Notes: generated by a model not told the origin, from the sequence alone. A stretch of 43,915 nucleotides of DNA from Saprospirales bacterium (GCA_002708985.1 PAPS01000003.1:33473-77387), one strand, 5' to 3'; shown: positions 31,501 through 41,510, numbered from the stretch's first letter. Translations and numbers: made by a program.

Positions 31501-34263
31501 ATGCAATATCCATTTAACGAAGCACAAAACGCGGTGAGAGCCTCTTGGGAAAAAGTCGGTATTTACCGTTGTATAGAAGATGCTTCTAAACCAAAATACT
31601 ACGTCCTTGATATGTTTCCGTATCCCTCTGGATCGGGGCTTCATGTAGGACACCCTCTGGGATATATTGCTTCAGATATATATGCGCGATATAAGCGCCA
31701 AAAAGGATTTAATGTGCTTCATCCTATGGGTTTTGACTCTTTTGGTCTTCCTGCTGAGCAATATGCTATTCAAACGGGCAAACATCCAAGAGATACCACT
31801 AAGGAAAACAAAGCACGCTTCAAAGAGCAATTGGCGAACCTTGATTTGAGTTATGATTGGTCTCGAGAAGTAACCACCTCTTCACCTTCTTATTATCGGT
31901 GGACACAATCGATTTTTTTAAAACTCTTTAATCATTATTACTGTACTTCGTTAAATCGAGCATTGCCGATTGCAGGACTAGTTAAGATCTTCGAACATTA
32001 TGGAAACGCTGGCATAGCTGCTGCTTGTGATGAGGATACACCTCATTTTACTGCTGAAAAATGGCAATCAATGAACGAAAAGCAACAAGCGGACATCCTC
32101 ATGAAATATCGTTTAGCTTATCGTAAGGAGTCGATGGTTAATTGGTGTGAGGCACTTGGAACTGTATTAGCTAACGATGAAGTAGTGCAAGGAGTGTCTG
32201 AGCGAGGTGGACATCCGGTGGTTAAGAAACCCATGGTTCAGTGGACTTTGCGGATAACGGCTTATGCTGAACGTCTATACAGCGCAATCGATGCTTTGGA
32301 TTGGACCGATGCTTTAAAGGCTATGCAAAGAAATTGGATTGGCAAATCTATTGGAGCAAACCTCACGTTTCCAATTGAGGGCAGTGATGATGGAATCGAA
32401 GTGTTTACGACGCGTCCTGATACGATTTATGGAGTGACATTCATGGTTTTAGCACCAGAACACCCTTTAGTTACTCAATTAACCACCTCAGAAAATAGCA
32501 AAGAGGTTGAGGTCTACATAGATACCGTAAATCGTAAATCAAGTATTGAACGACAGCAGGATAAATCAGTGGATGGTCGTTTTACAGGAAGTTTTGCCAT
32601 TCACCCACTAACCGGAGACAAGATTCCTATCTATATCAGTGCTTATGTGCTTATTGAGTATGGAAAAGGAGCTGTAATGGCAGTGCCAGCAGAGGATGAT
32701 AGAGATCATGCTTTTGCTAAACACTTTAACCTTCCTATTCAAGAAGTTATTAATCGGAAAGATTCGGGAGGGGAACGAGGTGACAAACAAGGCAAAATGG
32801 TGAATTCAGCGTCATTGGATGGCCTCGCGCCGATGGAAGCAATACAACGTGGTATTGAAATAATACAGGGTGAGGGTATAGGTGATGCTGCATCAACATG
32901 GAAGCTTCGTGATGCTAATTTTAGTCGACAACGCTATTGGGGAGAGCCATTTCCAATCTATTACCGAGAGGGGATAGCTTGTCCTGTAGATGAAGTAGAT
33001 TTACCCCTTCAACTGCCTGATACTGATGATTTTACCCCTAAGGGTGGAGAAGGTCCTTTGTCACGTGTAGAAGATTGGACCTACAAAGGGTTTCCACTAG
33101 AAACAGATACCATGCCAGGCTATGCTGGATCAAGTTGGTATTTTCTTCGGTTTATGGATCCGACAAATACAAATTCCTTTTTGGACAAGGATAAGGCGGA
33201 CTATTGGCAAGACGTAGATTTCTACGTTGGAGGCACAGAACACGCTGTAGGTCACTTATTGTATGCCCGCTTTTGGCATAAGTTTTTATTCGATCTTGGT
33301 TTGGTCTCAACAGAGGAACCCTTTAAGCGATTGTTTAATCAGGGTATGATTCAAGGGCAAACATGCTTTATTTATCGGCATGCAGAGGAAGCGAAAACAT
33401 ACTACAGTGCAGACCACCCATCGGTAAGTGATCGTTGCCAACGGATTCGAATCCTTTCGAGCTTGGCTAATGATAAGGGTGAAGTTGATATTGATGAGCT
33501 ATCCTTATGGAGGCCAGAATTTGAGGATGCTGTCTTTCACAGTAATGACAAAGGATTATTCCTTGGGGAGTTTGAGACAGAAAAAATGTCAAAGTCTAAA
33601 CACAATGTAGTCAATCCGGATGAGATTGTCCATCGCTACGGAAGTGACTGTTTTCGGCTTTATTCCATGTTTCTCGGACCAATTGAGGAGCATAAACCTT
33701 GGAATAATCAAGGAATTGATGGGGTGTATCGTTTTATGAATAAATTATGGAGGCTTATCGAGGCATCTAAGGGTATTGTCCTCGATGCTTCCGAGGCTAA
33801 AGCAAGTCTACAGATACTGCACACCTTAATTGAGAAGGTAGACAGAGATTTACCAAAATTAAGCTTGAATACTTGTGTTAGCGCTTTTATGATTGCGGTC
33901 AATGATTGGCAAAAGCTAGATAAGATTCCTCAAGAGACCATGAAACAGGCCTTAAAGTTATTGGCGCCTTTTGCACCCGTTTATGCTCAGTATGGATGGG
34001 AATTACTAAACGGGAAAGGCTACGTGCTCGATCAGGGCTGGCCGGAGTTTGATGCAGCTCTTCTTCAAAAAGATTCAATAAAACTAGCCTTAAGTTTTAA
34101 TGGGAAACGGAGGGGAGAAATAGAGATTGACGCCAAGGCTGATAATCAAACCATAGAATCGGTAGCGCTTTCTTCAGAGGTGGCCAAAAAATGGACAGAA
34201 GGTAAAGTAATTGTGAAAGTGATTGTAGTGCCAGGTCGAATGGTCAATATCGTATTGCGCTAG
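31501..34263 (+). CDS. leuS: Leucyl-tRNA synthetase
   Basis: The 920-residue class I synthetase has the HIGH-type motif GLHVGHPLGY near residue 46, the CP1 editing domain (VFTTRPDTIYGVTFM, and YGKGAVMAVPAEDDRDHAFA), the GYAGSSWYFLRFMDP segment and the KMSKSKHN motif at about 695. It charges tRNA-Leu and proofreads mischarged products. A region between the editing domain and KMSKS (about 620-690) is longer than in E. coli, as usual for Bacteroidota LeuRS. It stands alone, divergent from ftsX, with a stable hairpin 52 bases downstream. Confidence 0.97.
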   Translation: MQYPFNEAQNAVRASWEKVGIYRCIEDASKPKYYVLDMFPYPSGSGLHVGHPLGYIASDIYARYKRQKGFNVLHPMGFDSFGLPAEQYAIQTGKHPRDTTKENKARFKEQLANLDLSYDWSREVTTSSPSYYRWTQSIFLKLFNHYYCTSLNRALPIAGLVKIFEHYGNAGIAAACDEDTPHFTAEKWQSMNEKQQADILMKYRLAYRKESMVNWCEALGTVLANDEVVQGVSERGGHPVVKKPMVQWTLRITAYAERLYSAIDALDWTDALKAMQRNWIGKSIGANLTFPIEGSDDGIEVFTTRPDTIYGVTFMVLAPEHPLVTQLTTSENSKEVEVYIDTVNRKSSIERQQDKSVDGRFTGSFAIHPLTGDKIPIYISAYVLIEYGKGAVMAVPAEDDRDHAFAKHFNLPIQEVINRKDSGGERGDKQGKMVNSASLDGLAPMEAIQRGIEIIQGEGIGDAASTWKLRDANFSRQRYWGEPFPIYYREGIACPVDEVDLPLQLPDTDDFTPKGGEGPLSRVEDWTYKGFPLETDTMPGYAGSSWYFLRFMDPTNTNSFLDKDKADYWQDVDFYVGGTEHAVGHLLYARFWHKFLFDLGLVSTEEPFKRLFNQGMIQGQTCFIYRHAEEAKTYYSADHPSVSDRCQRIRILSSLANDKGEVDIDELSLWRPEFEDAVFHSNDKGLFLGEFETEKMSKSKHNVVNPDEIVHRYGSDCFRLYSMFLGPIEEHKPWNNQGIDGVYRFMNKLWRLIEASKGIVLDASEAKASLQILHTLIEKVDRDLPKLSLNTCVSAFMIAVNDWQKLDKIPQETMKQALKLLAPFAPVYAQYGWELLNGKGYVLDQGWPEFDAALLQKDSIKLALSFNGKRRGEIEIDAKADNQTIESVALSSEVAKKWTEGKVIVKVIVVPGRMVNIVLR

Positions 34264-34313
34264 CCAAAGCGTTATATGCAGGTTATTTAAATAAAAAATT
34301 ATATAACAGCAGA

Positions 34314-34331
34314 AGGGGACCGAAGTCCCCT
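34314..34331. terminator. Stable hairpin between leuS and the polyproline gene
   Basis: A seven-pair stem (AGGGGAC/GTCCCCT) closes a four-base loop. On the minus strand the loop reads C(TTCG)G, an exceptionally stable tetraloop. It lies between convergent genes but lacks a clean T run: the plus strand has TCAAAAAATTT after it. It may act as a shared terminator or 3' stabiliser. Confidence 0.55.
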
Positions 34332-34356
34332 CAAAAAATTTATGCGTGAATAATCC

Positions 34357-34563
34357 TTAAGAGTTTTTCTTAGCGCGAAAAAGTCGACTACCTACAAAGG
34401 TGATTATTCCAGCAAGTAACGCCAAAAGACCACCGTCCAAGGGCACACCGGCTGCCGGTGGCGGCGGCGGTGGCGGTGGCGGTTGTGCACTCGCAATAGA
34501 TACTAAGGTTGCTAATACAACCGTGGCGAATATGGCTATCTTAGTGTTTTTAGAAGAATTCAT
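34357..34563 (-). CDS. Small polyproline protein with C-terminal PxDGG sorting signal (PID-CTERM-like)
   Basis: The 68-residue product is almost entirely targeting signals. Residues 1-26 are a signal peptide (core IAIFATVVLATLVSIASA). Then come nine consecutive prolines (28-36), a short AAGV linker, the PLDGG motif (41-45), a hydrophobic helix (46-58) and a basic tail (R60, R63, K65, K66). A short motif plus helix plus basic end is the CTERM-type sorting-signal layout, and polyproline followed by a P-(I/L)-D-G-G motif matches what is called PID-CTERM in Bacteroidota. If both ends are removed, only about 15-20 residues remain. No sorting enzyme is encoded in the window. The function is unknown. 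Confidence 0.75.
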   Translation of the reverse strand: MNSSKNTKIAIFATVVLATLVSIASAQPPPPPPPPPAAGVPLDGGLLALLAGIITFVGSRLFRAKKNS

Positions 34564-34611
34564 AATTCTTGTTTAGGACTCAAATATATAAATAATTAAC
34601 GGACGTTGCAC

Positions 34612-35889
34612 TTAAAATTTAACTTCTTGTTGAAATTTTATAGAACCTCCGGCATATTGTACGTCAAAATTAGCGAAGGGTAACAGTTTTCCTGAGATAT
34701 TTTGTGTATTGATTTGACTTGCTAAGTGCCCAAGTTCACTTTGATATAGATTGTGGCCTTCTAAAATATTTCCCATCCAATGCTGTTTGGAAAGCCCTTT
34801 TATGTTTTGGTGGACAATCGTTAGAGTAGTGGCACTTCGAGAAACTTGTAGAATATTTATTCCTAACTTATCAAATTGCTCAAGGACTTCTATGAGTGAA
34901 CCAAGCGAAATATAGCTGTAGTCCTTCGTTTCCAGCTGAGTAGCTACGATGCCATCGGTCTGTGCCTCCATCACATTTATGGTTGCTTCTTCCGCATTTT
35001 CTTTCTTGTGGACAATTTTACTTCCTGTTTTTTCTGGAGCCAGGAATGAACGTACGTGAAGTTCGATGTCTAGATTGGCTAGGGGTTGAATGGTTTTGGA
35101 GTGGAGGATCTTTGCTCCGTAATACGTGAACTCTACAGCCTCCCGAAAACTAACTTCAGAAAGCTGTACTGCGTCTTTAAATATGTTTGGATCTTTGCTC
35201 CAAATACCATCTACATCCTTCCAAAAGGTGAGTTTGTTGGCATCTAACATGTTGGCAAATAGTGCTGCACTGTAATCACTACCTTCTCGACCTAAGGTAG
35301 TCGAAATCCCTTCTTCACTTGCTCCTATAAATCCTTGGGTGACAAAGCAGGAATAACTGTACTTTTCCAAAGCCTTCTGAAGGTTTTCTTTAGACAAACG
35401 GAGATCTACTTTGGCTGAGCGATAGTCGTTGTTTGTGGTGATGATACGTCGGGCATCAAGCCATTGATTATGAACTCCACGTGCATTTAAGAAATCGCTA
35501 AGAATTCTACTTGAAACCAATTCACCTAATACTACTACTTGATCATAGATGTAGTCATGATGATTAACTGGTACATGTTGCATAAAGCTCATAGTTTGAT
35601 CAAAAAGCGCATGAATCTTATGAAAAACTGTATCGTTTTTTTGAAAAAGTTGTTCGGCCACCATAAGGTGGTATTGTCGAATTTGCTCAAAAAGTTCTAA
35701 GTAGTGATCGTCTCCATCTAGAAAGGTCTTGAGTACATCTTCTAGGGCATTTGTTGTCTTACCCATGGCAGAAACGACAACCATGCGCTGTGCTGAAGGA
35801 AACTTTTCCATAAGAAAAGCCACGTTCATTAATCGTTTAGCATCTTTTACGGAGGCTCCTCCAAACTTGTCAACTTCCCAGTTTGCCAT
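34612..35889 (-). CDS. lysC: Aspartate kinase (monofunctional)
   Basis: The 425-residue product has the aspartokinase N-terminal motif VDKFGGASVKDAKRL, the MVVVSAMGKTTNALE segment, the TLGREGSDYSAALFA motif, and FWKDVDGIWSKDPNIF. The C-terminal third (about 315-425) has ACT-type regulatory repeats (SLIEVLEQFDKLGINILQVS). It phosphorylates aspartate at the head of lysine, threonine, methionine and diaminopimelate synthesis. No homoserine dehydrogenase domain is attached. Feedback control by end-product amino acids is expected from the ACT domains, but which one cannot be read here. Confidence 0.94.
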   Translation of the reverse strand: MANWEVDKFGGASVKDAKRLMNVAFLMEKFPSAQRMVVVSAMGKTTNALEDVLKTFLDGDDHYLELFEQIRQYHLMVAEQLFQKNDTVFHKIHALFDQTMSFMQHVPVNHHDYIYDQVVVLGELVSSRILSDFLNARGVHNQWLDARRIITTNNDYRSAKVDLRLSKENLQKALEKYSYSCFVTQGFIGASEEGISTTLGREGSDYSAALFANMLDANKLTFWKDVDGIWSKDPNIFKDAVQLSEVSFREAVEFTYYGAKILHSKTIQPLANLDIELHVRSFLAPEKTGSKIVHKKENAEEATINVMEAQTDGIVATQLETKDYSYISLGSLIEVLEQFDKLGINILQVSRSATTLTIVHQNIKGLSKQHWMGNILEGHNLYQSELGHLASQINTQNISGKLLPFANFDVQYAGGSIKFQQEVKF

Positions 35890-35971
35890 AATTCTTGAAT
35901 TAAGTAGAAAGATAACGCGGATTGTCTTTAGAAGTTGCTTGTTGGGGTAGCAAATTTTGCAGAGGATAATT

Positions 35972-36418
35972 CTATCCTAAATACCCATGATCGTCTAAGA
36001 GATTACTCCCGTAGCTCGCTTCTACTGCGAGTTCGTCACACCGCTCATTTTCCGGATGGCCATTATGACCTTTAATCCACTGAAATGTGACGGTATGCTT
36101 TGCATGAATGGAGAGATATCTTCTCCATAAGTCTGGGTTTTTCTTATCCTTAAAATTTTTCTTTATCCAGTTAAAGACCCAACCCTTAGTCACGGCATCG
36201 ACGACATATTTACTATCGCTTACGACCGTCACTTTCGCACCTTCCATCTTGATTTCCTCAAGCCCAACAATAACAGCCAATAACTCCATACGATTATTGG
36301 TAGTATGCTTAAATCCTTCGGATAACTCTTTGTAGTGGGGCCCGCTTTTTAGCACAATGCCATACCCCCCTGGACCGGGATTACCTCGAGCAGCGCCATC
36401 CGTGTAGAGATAAATCAT
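35972..36418 (-). CDS. rnhA: Ribonuclease HI
   Basis: The 148-residue product has all acidic residues of the RNase HI active site: Asp in [16 protein letters not shown], Glu in NNRMELLA, Asp in [12 protein letters not shown] and the last Asp in NERCDELA, with the flexible His in [11 protein letters not shown]. It degrades RNA in RNA-DNA hybrids. The ATG at 36418 gives the normal N-terminus; the open frame reaches back to 36499 but the added residues overlap the divergent transporter gene. Only 40 bases separate the two starts, so their promoters must be close together. Confidence 0.96.
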   Translation of the reverse strand: MIYLYTDGAARGNPGPGGYGIVLKSGPHYKELSEGFKHTTNNRMELLAVIVGLEEIKMEGAKVTVVSDSKYVVDAVTKGWVFNWIKKNFKDKKNPDLWRRYLSIHAKHTVTFQWIKGHNGHPENERCDELAVEASYGSNLLDDHGYLG

Positions 36419-36458
36419 GATGTGAAGGTATTGAATACTTCTGCATACCTTTAAAGTT

Positions 36459-37163
36459 ATGGACATTTCCTTTGATAAGTCGCCTAAGGCCTTGCGCATT
36501 TATGTCACGTTGGTCGGAGTCTTTATTGCTGCTTTAGTATTGACAAATCTCATTGCAGGTCGCTTTTTTACCATAGGTTCATGGACTTTATCCTCTGGCG
36601 TTATAGCTTATCCCGTAACCTTTTTAGTTACGGATTTAATCTCGGAAATCTATGGAAGGAAGCGGGCGGATTTAGCGGTTAAAGTTGGTTTTGTGGCAAG
36701 TGTATTTGTAACCATTGTGCTCCTTATTGCCTTACAAACGCAAATTGCTCAGGACTCTTATGTTACGGAGGAATCCTTTCTCAATGTTTTTGGTCTTGCG
36801 CCGGGAATAGTCTTTGGATCGATGTGTGCCTACCTCACGGCTCAATTTATTGACGTGCGTATTTATGAGTTTTGGAAAAAGCTCACAGGTGGAAAATACC
36901 TTTGGTTACGAAATAATGGCTCAACGGTACTCAGTCAGCTTTTAGATACATCAATTGTGGTTATTGTAGCGCTGATCATTTACCCATTAATGGACGGTAT
37001 AGCGTCAACTAAGCCAATCACCTGGACCTTAGCTGGAGAATTAATCATTGCTCAATATGGATTTAAGGCGCTTCTCGCCCTTATTGATACCCCGCTTATG
37101 TATTTATTTACATGGCGTATCTCCAAGGTTATTGAAGATGATGTTTCTATAAAGGCTGAATAA
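36459..37163 (+). CDS. Queuosine precursor transporter (YhhQ/DUF165 family)
   Basis: The 234-residue product has about six membrane helices and the family landmarks [30 protein letters not shown] and [20 protein letters not shown]. Members of the YhhQ family import precursors of queuosine (preQ0/preQ1), a modified base in certain tRNA anticodons. Whether this one transports preQ0, preQ1 or queuine cannot be told; no queuosine biosynthesis gene is in the window. It is divergent from rnhA with a 40-base gap. Confidence 0.9.
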   Translation: MDISFDKSPKALRIYVTLVGVFIAALVLTNLIAGRFFTIGSWTLSSGVIAYPVTFLVTDLISEIYGRKRADLAVKVGFVASVFVTIVLLIALQTQIAQDSYVTEESFLNVFGLAPGIVFGSMCAYLTAQFIDVRIYEFWKKLTGGKYLWLRNNGSTVLSQLLDTSIVVIVALIIYPLMDGIASTKPITWTLAGELIIAQYGFKALLALIDTPLMYLFTWRISKVIEDDVSIKAE

Positions 37164-37180
37164 TCCGTGTAATAGTTGAT

Positions 37181-38074
37181 TTAAAACAACTTAGGGAAAA
37201 GTCGCCCTGTGCGTTTCATGTATTCTTTAAAGCCTGGTCTGCGCTCGAGAGACCGTTGATCCATCCACGGAATGGATACTCCGTAAAACATTATGAGAAT
37301 GGCAATTGCGCCACATCCCGTCCACCAGTAGTTAGGATTGTAGGCGAGAATTAATATCCATAGACCTACCCATGTTAGGCATTCTCCGAGGTAATTTGGA
37401 TGGCGGTTGCGGCTCCAAAGTCCCTGATCCATGGTTTTCCCCTTGTTTTCCGGGTTTCTACGGAAATTTCGCATTTGCTCGTCAGCTACAAAAGCAAGCA
37501 GCACAGAACCATAGAGCACTATCCACCCCGCAATAGAAAGGATTAAGTAGTTATTACTTCCTGCGCTTTCTGCTGCAAAAAGATAGAAGGCCGGGAGACA
37601 GCCCATAAATACCTGAACAGTAGGAAAGAAGTGTATTCCTGACAGGTTTACAAACCAATAGGCTTTACCACTTTTTTTAGCTAAGTCTTTATACCGCCAA
37701 TCCTCATGGGATAGTCCAGGCCAGTCACGATAAAAATTAGTCGTGAGACGAAGGCCATATAATTGCATGCCAATTACTGTAATCCATTGATGTGTGGAAA
37801 CGTTTTCGATGCCATATACTGCGACGAGTCCAGCTCCGAAAACCATGGGTTGTACACTCCAAAAAGGATCGTACATACTCGAATTCTTCATCAAACAACT
37901 CATGATAAAGATGAAAATGGTCGCGATAGCAGCAGCTACCATAAACTTGGGCATCATCTCCCAGTGTTCGGGCATTCTCGTGTAGCTTATAAAACATAAT
38001 ATGGTAGCGGCGATATAAGAGGATAGGCTTACAATGATGCTATTTCTTCGTCCTAGTTGTGCTGATTTACTCAT
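37181..38074 (-). CDS. DUF1295 family membrane protein (steroid 5-alpha-reductase-like fold)
   Basis: The 297-residue product has about seven membrane helices and ends with the family motif WSRNRHPNYLGECLTWVGLWI, in which an R-x-P-N-Y-x-G-E pattern matches isoprenylcysteine methyltransferase and steroid-reductase-like enzymes. A DPFWSVQP motif is present near residue 70. Members are thought to act on membrane lipids or isoprenoid-like substrates with NADPH or SAM, but the substrate here is unknown. It follows rocD by 26 bases on the same strand. Confidence 0.85.
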   Translation of the reverse strand: MSKSAQLGRRNSIIVSLSSYIAATILCFISYTRMPEHWEMMPKFMVAAAIATIFIFIMSCLMKNSSMYDPFWSVQPMVFGAGLVAVYGIENVSTHQWITVIGMQLYGLRLTTNFYRDWPGLSHEDWRYKDLAKKSGKAYWFVNLSGIHFFPTVQVFMGCLPAFYLFAAESAGSNNYLILSIAGWIVLYGSVLLAFVADEQMRNFRRNPENKGKTMDQGLWSRNRHPNYLGECLTWVGLWILILAYNPNYWWTGCGAIAILIMFYGVSIPWMDQRSLERRPGFKEYMKRTGRLFPKLF

Positions 38075-38100
38075 AATGTTTCTTATGTGTAGGTGTAAAG

Positions 38101-39399
38101 TTATTCTTCTGTGTATTCCATAAAGGTCTCCTCAATAATGGCAAGGCAATCATCGATTTCTTGTTTGGTAATGACAAGGGGAGGAGCTAGACGAATAATC
38201 GTGTTTCTAGTAGGTTTTGCAAGTAATCCTTTCTCTGCAAACCTCATACAAATATTCCACGCAGTGTCTTTTGATTTTGCTCTGATTACAATGGCATTAA
38301 GCAATCCTGCTCCTCTAACGCCCTCTATCCAAGGGCTATCAATTTGAAATAATTTTTTCCTAAGATATCTTCCTAAAAGTTCTGCATTATCTGTCAATGA
38401 CTCATCTTTAATGATTTGAAGAGCCTCCATAGCTACTCTACATGCTAGTGGGTTCCCTCCATATGTTGATCCATGTTCACCAGGTTTTATACAAAGCATG
38501 ATATCATCGTCAGCGAGAACAGCAGAAACCGGCATCATTCCTCCGCTCAAGGCTTTCCCTAGAATCACTATATCAGGTCTTATTTCCTTTGATTTAAATT
38601 CATCAAAAGATTCAGGTTTGCCTTCTGCCTTGTGTCCAATACCGGCAGTATATCCATGACAGGCGAGGATGCTTCCCGTTCGGGCAAGGCCTGTTTGAAC
38701 CTCATCGGCGATGAACAGGACATTTTTAGATTTGCATAAAGAATGGCAGTCATATACGTAATTCTTATCTGGAACAATTACACCAGCTTCACCCTGAACG
38801 GGCTCAATTAAGAAACCAGCAACATTTGGATCATCTAATGCCTTTTCTAAAGCCGTGATGTTATTGTAGGGTATTATTTCAATACCAGGAAGAAATGGAC
38901 CGAATTCATTTCTGCTGTCTGACTCAGTGGATGCAGATATTATTCCAATCGTACGCCCATGAAAATTATTTTGAACAAAAATGACTTTAGCCTTATTAGG
39001 CTCAATTCCTTTTTTTAAATATCCCCATTTCCTACAAAGTTTAACCGCAGTTTCGACAGCTTCAACACCCGTATTCATTGCAAGCACCTTATCGTAGCCA
39101 AAATAGTTTGTAATGTACTCCTCAAATTCTCCGAGCAAAGAATTATAAAAAGCTCTCGAAGTGAGTGTTAATTCTTCGATTTGCCCTTTCATAACGTCGA
39201 TAAGCCGCGGATGACAATGTCCTTGATTTACAGAGCTGTAGGCGCTAAGAAAGTCAAAATACTCTTTGCCTTCAACGTCCCAAACACGAGTTCCCTTTCC
39301 TTTTTTTAAGACAACAGGTAGGGGGTGATAATTATGGGCGCCATATTTATCTTCTTTGGCGATGGCACGTTGACTTGCAGTAAGTTCTGATGTATTCAT
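38101..39399 (-). CDS. rocD: Ornithine--oxo-acid transaminase
   Basis: The 432-residue PLP enzyme has the class III aminotransferase pattern: [13 protein letters not shown] near the start, [58 protein letters not shown], and the PLP lysine in [17 protein letters not shown]. It converts ornithine and 2-oxoglutarate to glutamate semialdehyde and glutamate, linking arginine/ornithine and proline metabolism. The ornithine assignment over N-acetylornithine or GABA rests on the NYHPLPVVL start and overall pattern. The same-strand neighbours are cdd upstream (19 bases) and the DUF1295 gene downstream. Confidence 0.92.
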   Translation of the reverse strand: MNTSELTASQRAIAKEDKYGAHNYHPLPVVLKKGKGTRVWDVEGKEYFDFLSAYSSVNQGHCHPRLIDVMKGQIEELTLTSRAFYNSLLGEFEEYITNYFGYDKVLAMNTGVEAVETAVKLCRKWGYLKKGIEPNKAKVIFVQNNFHGRTIGIISASTESDSRNEFGPFLPGIEIIPYNNITALEKALDDPNVAGFLIEPVQGEAGVIVPDKNYVYDCHSLCKSKNVLFIADEVQTGLARTGSILACHGYTAGIGHKAEGKPESFDEFKSKEIRPDIVILGKALSGGMMPVSAVLADDDIMLCIKPGEHGSTYGGNPLACRVAMEALQIIKDESLTDNAELLGRYLRKKLFQIDSPWIEGVRGAGLLNAIVIRAKSKDTAWNICMRFAEKGLLAKPTRNTIIRLAPPLVITKQEIDDCLAIIEETFMEYTEE

Positions 39400-39418
39400 A
39401 AGGATACTAAATCAAAGG

Positions 39419-39904
39419 TTAGATGAGATTGTTTTTACTAAATCCAAGAGGAAGTAAGTCCCTAATGGAGTTGAAGAGGTATATGGAAGAATTGTTGCAT
39501 TGAGCTATGATTCGCATCGTTTGATCAAATCGATCGGCATATTCAAGCAAGGCTTGTCGACACACTCCACAGGGTGTGGCTACAGGTGTAGTTACCGAAG
39601 CACCTTGAGCATAGACCGCGACTTCAATTACGGCAACGTCTGGATACTTTGCAGAAGCATATCCTAATGCTCCACGTTCTGCGCATTGACATACGGTGTA
39701 GGCGGCATTTTCTTGGTTCGAACCGTTGATGACCTTGCCGTTGGCAAGGCGAAGGGCGCATCCCACATGAAATTTTGAATAGGGTGCATAGGCTAATTTT
39801 GAGGCTTCAATTGCTTGGTTTAAAAGGCTTTGGTCGTCTTTAGTGAGATCAGCCAATTGAGAAACTACTTGATAGTCTATGTGAATGCTGCGCGCTTCTG
39901 ACAT
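39419..39904 (-). CDS. cdd: Cytidine deaminase
   Basis: The 161-residue product has the cytidine deaminase motif set: PYSKFHVGCAL, then NQENAAYTVCQCAERGAL with zinc ligand Cys74 and catalytic Glu76 (C-A-E), and TPCGVCRQAL with Cys112 and Cys115. It deaminates cytidine and deoxycytidine for pyrimidine salvage. It probably forms a transcript with rocD, 19 bases downstream, though no metabolic link is obvious. On the minus strand a TAACTTTA box lies only six bases before the ATG and could be a -7 element of a very short leader transcript. Confidence 0.95.
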   Translation of the reverse strand: MSEARSIHIDYQVVSQLADLTKDDQSLLNQAIEASKLAYAPYSKFHVGCALRLANGKVINGSNQENAAYTVCQCAERGALGYASAKYPDVAVIEVAVYAQGASVTTPVATPCGVCRQALLEYADRFDQTMRIIAQCNNSSIYLFNSIRDLLPLGFSKNNLI

Positions 39905-40155
39905 GTTGCTAAAGTTAAGGATTTGTGCTGTTTTCTACCGTAAAATCTTTGATGGGTGCAGAATATTATTTTGGTGATTTTGAATCAGATAGCTTTGGAT
40001 TTTGTGTGTTGACACCCCATTCGGCCCCCATCCGTGGGCAAAATACATCTCATCCTTCAATGGTTATCCACCATTTAGCCTACACCACTCCTCCACTAGT
40101 ATAGGTAAGCCACTAAATATTAAGTACTTTCAACGTCATGAAGGATTTATCGTCA

Positions 40156-41502
40156 ATGGCCAAGATTTTACTCCTTGGTGCAGGCAAAAGTGCTACAGTG
40201 CTTATCGAGGAATTAGCGAAGTGGGAAGCTAATGGTCGAATAAAACTCACGCTCTGTGATCCAAACTATGAACAGCTCAAGCCCCAATTCGAGCAGATTA
40301 TTCAGAATAGTATTCAATGGAATGACTTAGATGTCACCAATGAAAAGGCACTCAGCAAAATTATTATGGCCAATGATTTAGTGATTTCTATGGTGCCAGC
40401 CCGGTTTCATCCCATCGTTGCTCGATGGTGTTTACATCACCGTTGCCATCTTATAACGCCTTCCTACACTTCGCAAGATATGAAGGAGATGCATGACAAG
40501 GTAAAGGCAAATGACCTCATTTTTATTAATGAAATGGGCCTTGATCCGGGAATCGATCATATGAGTGCTATGGAAATGCTCGATGATTTGCGCTCGGAAG
40601 GAGGAAAAATCACAGGGTTTCGATCCTTTACTGGTGGCCTTGTGGCTCCTGAGTCGGATACTAATCCTTGGCATTATAAGTTTACCTGGAATCCACGCAA
40701 TGTTATACTTGCTGGGCAAGGTCCTGCCGTTGCCTTTAAGCAGGAGGGAAGATTGAAATACATCCCATACCACAAACTATTTGATCGCACGGAGCTCATT
40801 GATATTGAAGGATATGGAGCCTTTGAAGGATATGCCAATCGTGATTCATTATCCTACAGATCAATTTATGGACTGGAAGATATCGATACCATGTATCGCG
40901 GTACCTTTCGCAGGCCTCCATTTTGTTCAGGATGGCACATGCTTGTGCAGTTAGGTATGACCGATGATTCCTATGAGATGCTTATCGAGGAGGGGATGAC
41001 CTACCGAGACTTTACTAATCTCTTTTTGAAGTATCGCGACTATGATTCGGTAGAGCTAAAAATGGCACATTATCTTGATAAAAAGGTAAATTCAGAGCCC
41101 ATGCAATTACTTGACTGGTTAGGATTGTTCTCCGACCAACTCGTTCAACGTAAGAAGGCTTCTCCAGCCAGAATACTGCAAGATTTGTTGGAGGACAAAT
41201 GGCGCTTAGAGCCCGAGGATAAGGATATGATCGTGATGTGGCACGATGTGCGTTACACCAAAGAAAACACGGGAGAAGTCGAGCAGCGTATGACAAGCAG
41301 TCTTGTAGTGATTGGTGAGGACCAAATGCGAACTGCTATGGCTAAAACCGTAGGCTTACCCATTGTTATTGCTGCCAAACTGATTATCGATAATCAGTTA
41401 ATGGAACGTGGTGTCTTAATGCCAACCCTACCAAGTATCTATAAACCTTCTTTGCAATACCTTGAATCCAAAGGAATATCTTTTAATCACAAGGTAGAGT
41501 AG
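40156..41502 (+). CDS. Saccharopine dehydrogenase family protein
   Basis: The 448-residue product begins with a Rossmann dinucleotide site (KILLLGAGKSATVLIEEL) and has the saccharopine dehydrogenase landmarks NEMGLDPGIDHMSAMEMLDDL and FRSFTGGLVAPESDTNPWHYKFTW, plus GTFRRPPFCSGWHML. Family role: NAD(P)-dependent oxidation of saccharopine or related imino acids in lysine catabolism. Whether it acts on saccharopine here is not certain, since no lysine-ketoglutarate reductase is seen in the window. The ATG at 40156 gives the tightest N-terminus; an ATG at 40138 would add six residues. It is convergent with the fibre gene, with 8 bases between the stops. Confidence 0.85.
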   Translation: MAKILLLGAGKSATVLIEELAKWEANGRIKLTLCDPNYEQLKPQFEQIIQNSIQWNDLDVTNEKALSKIIMANDLVISMVPARFHPIVARWCLHHRCHLITPSYTSQDMKEMHDKVKANDLIFINEMGLDPGIDHMSAMEMLDDLRSEGGKITGFRSFTGGLVAPESDTNPWHYKFTWNPRNVILAGQGPAVAFKQEGRLKYIPYHKLFDRTELIDIEGYGAFEGYANRDSLSYRSIYGLEDIDTMYRGTFRRPPFCSGWHMLVQLGMTDDSYEMLIEEGMTYRDFTNLFLKYRDYDSVELKMAHYLDKKVNSEPMQLLDWLGLFSDQLVQRKKASPARILQDLLEDKWRLEPEDKDMIVMWHDVRYTKENTGEVEQRMTSSLVVIGEDQMRTAMAKTVGLPIVIAAKLIIDNQLMERGVLMPTLPSIYKPSLQYLESKGISFNHKVE

Positions 41503-41510
41503 GAGATTAC

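Noticed and set aside
39905-40155. The 250-base gap between cdd and the saccharopine dehydrogenase-like gene as an RNA gene or riboswitch
   Set aside because: I see only a weak short hairpin near 40021-40037 and promoter-like boxes; no tRNA fold or known riboswitch core is recognisable.
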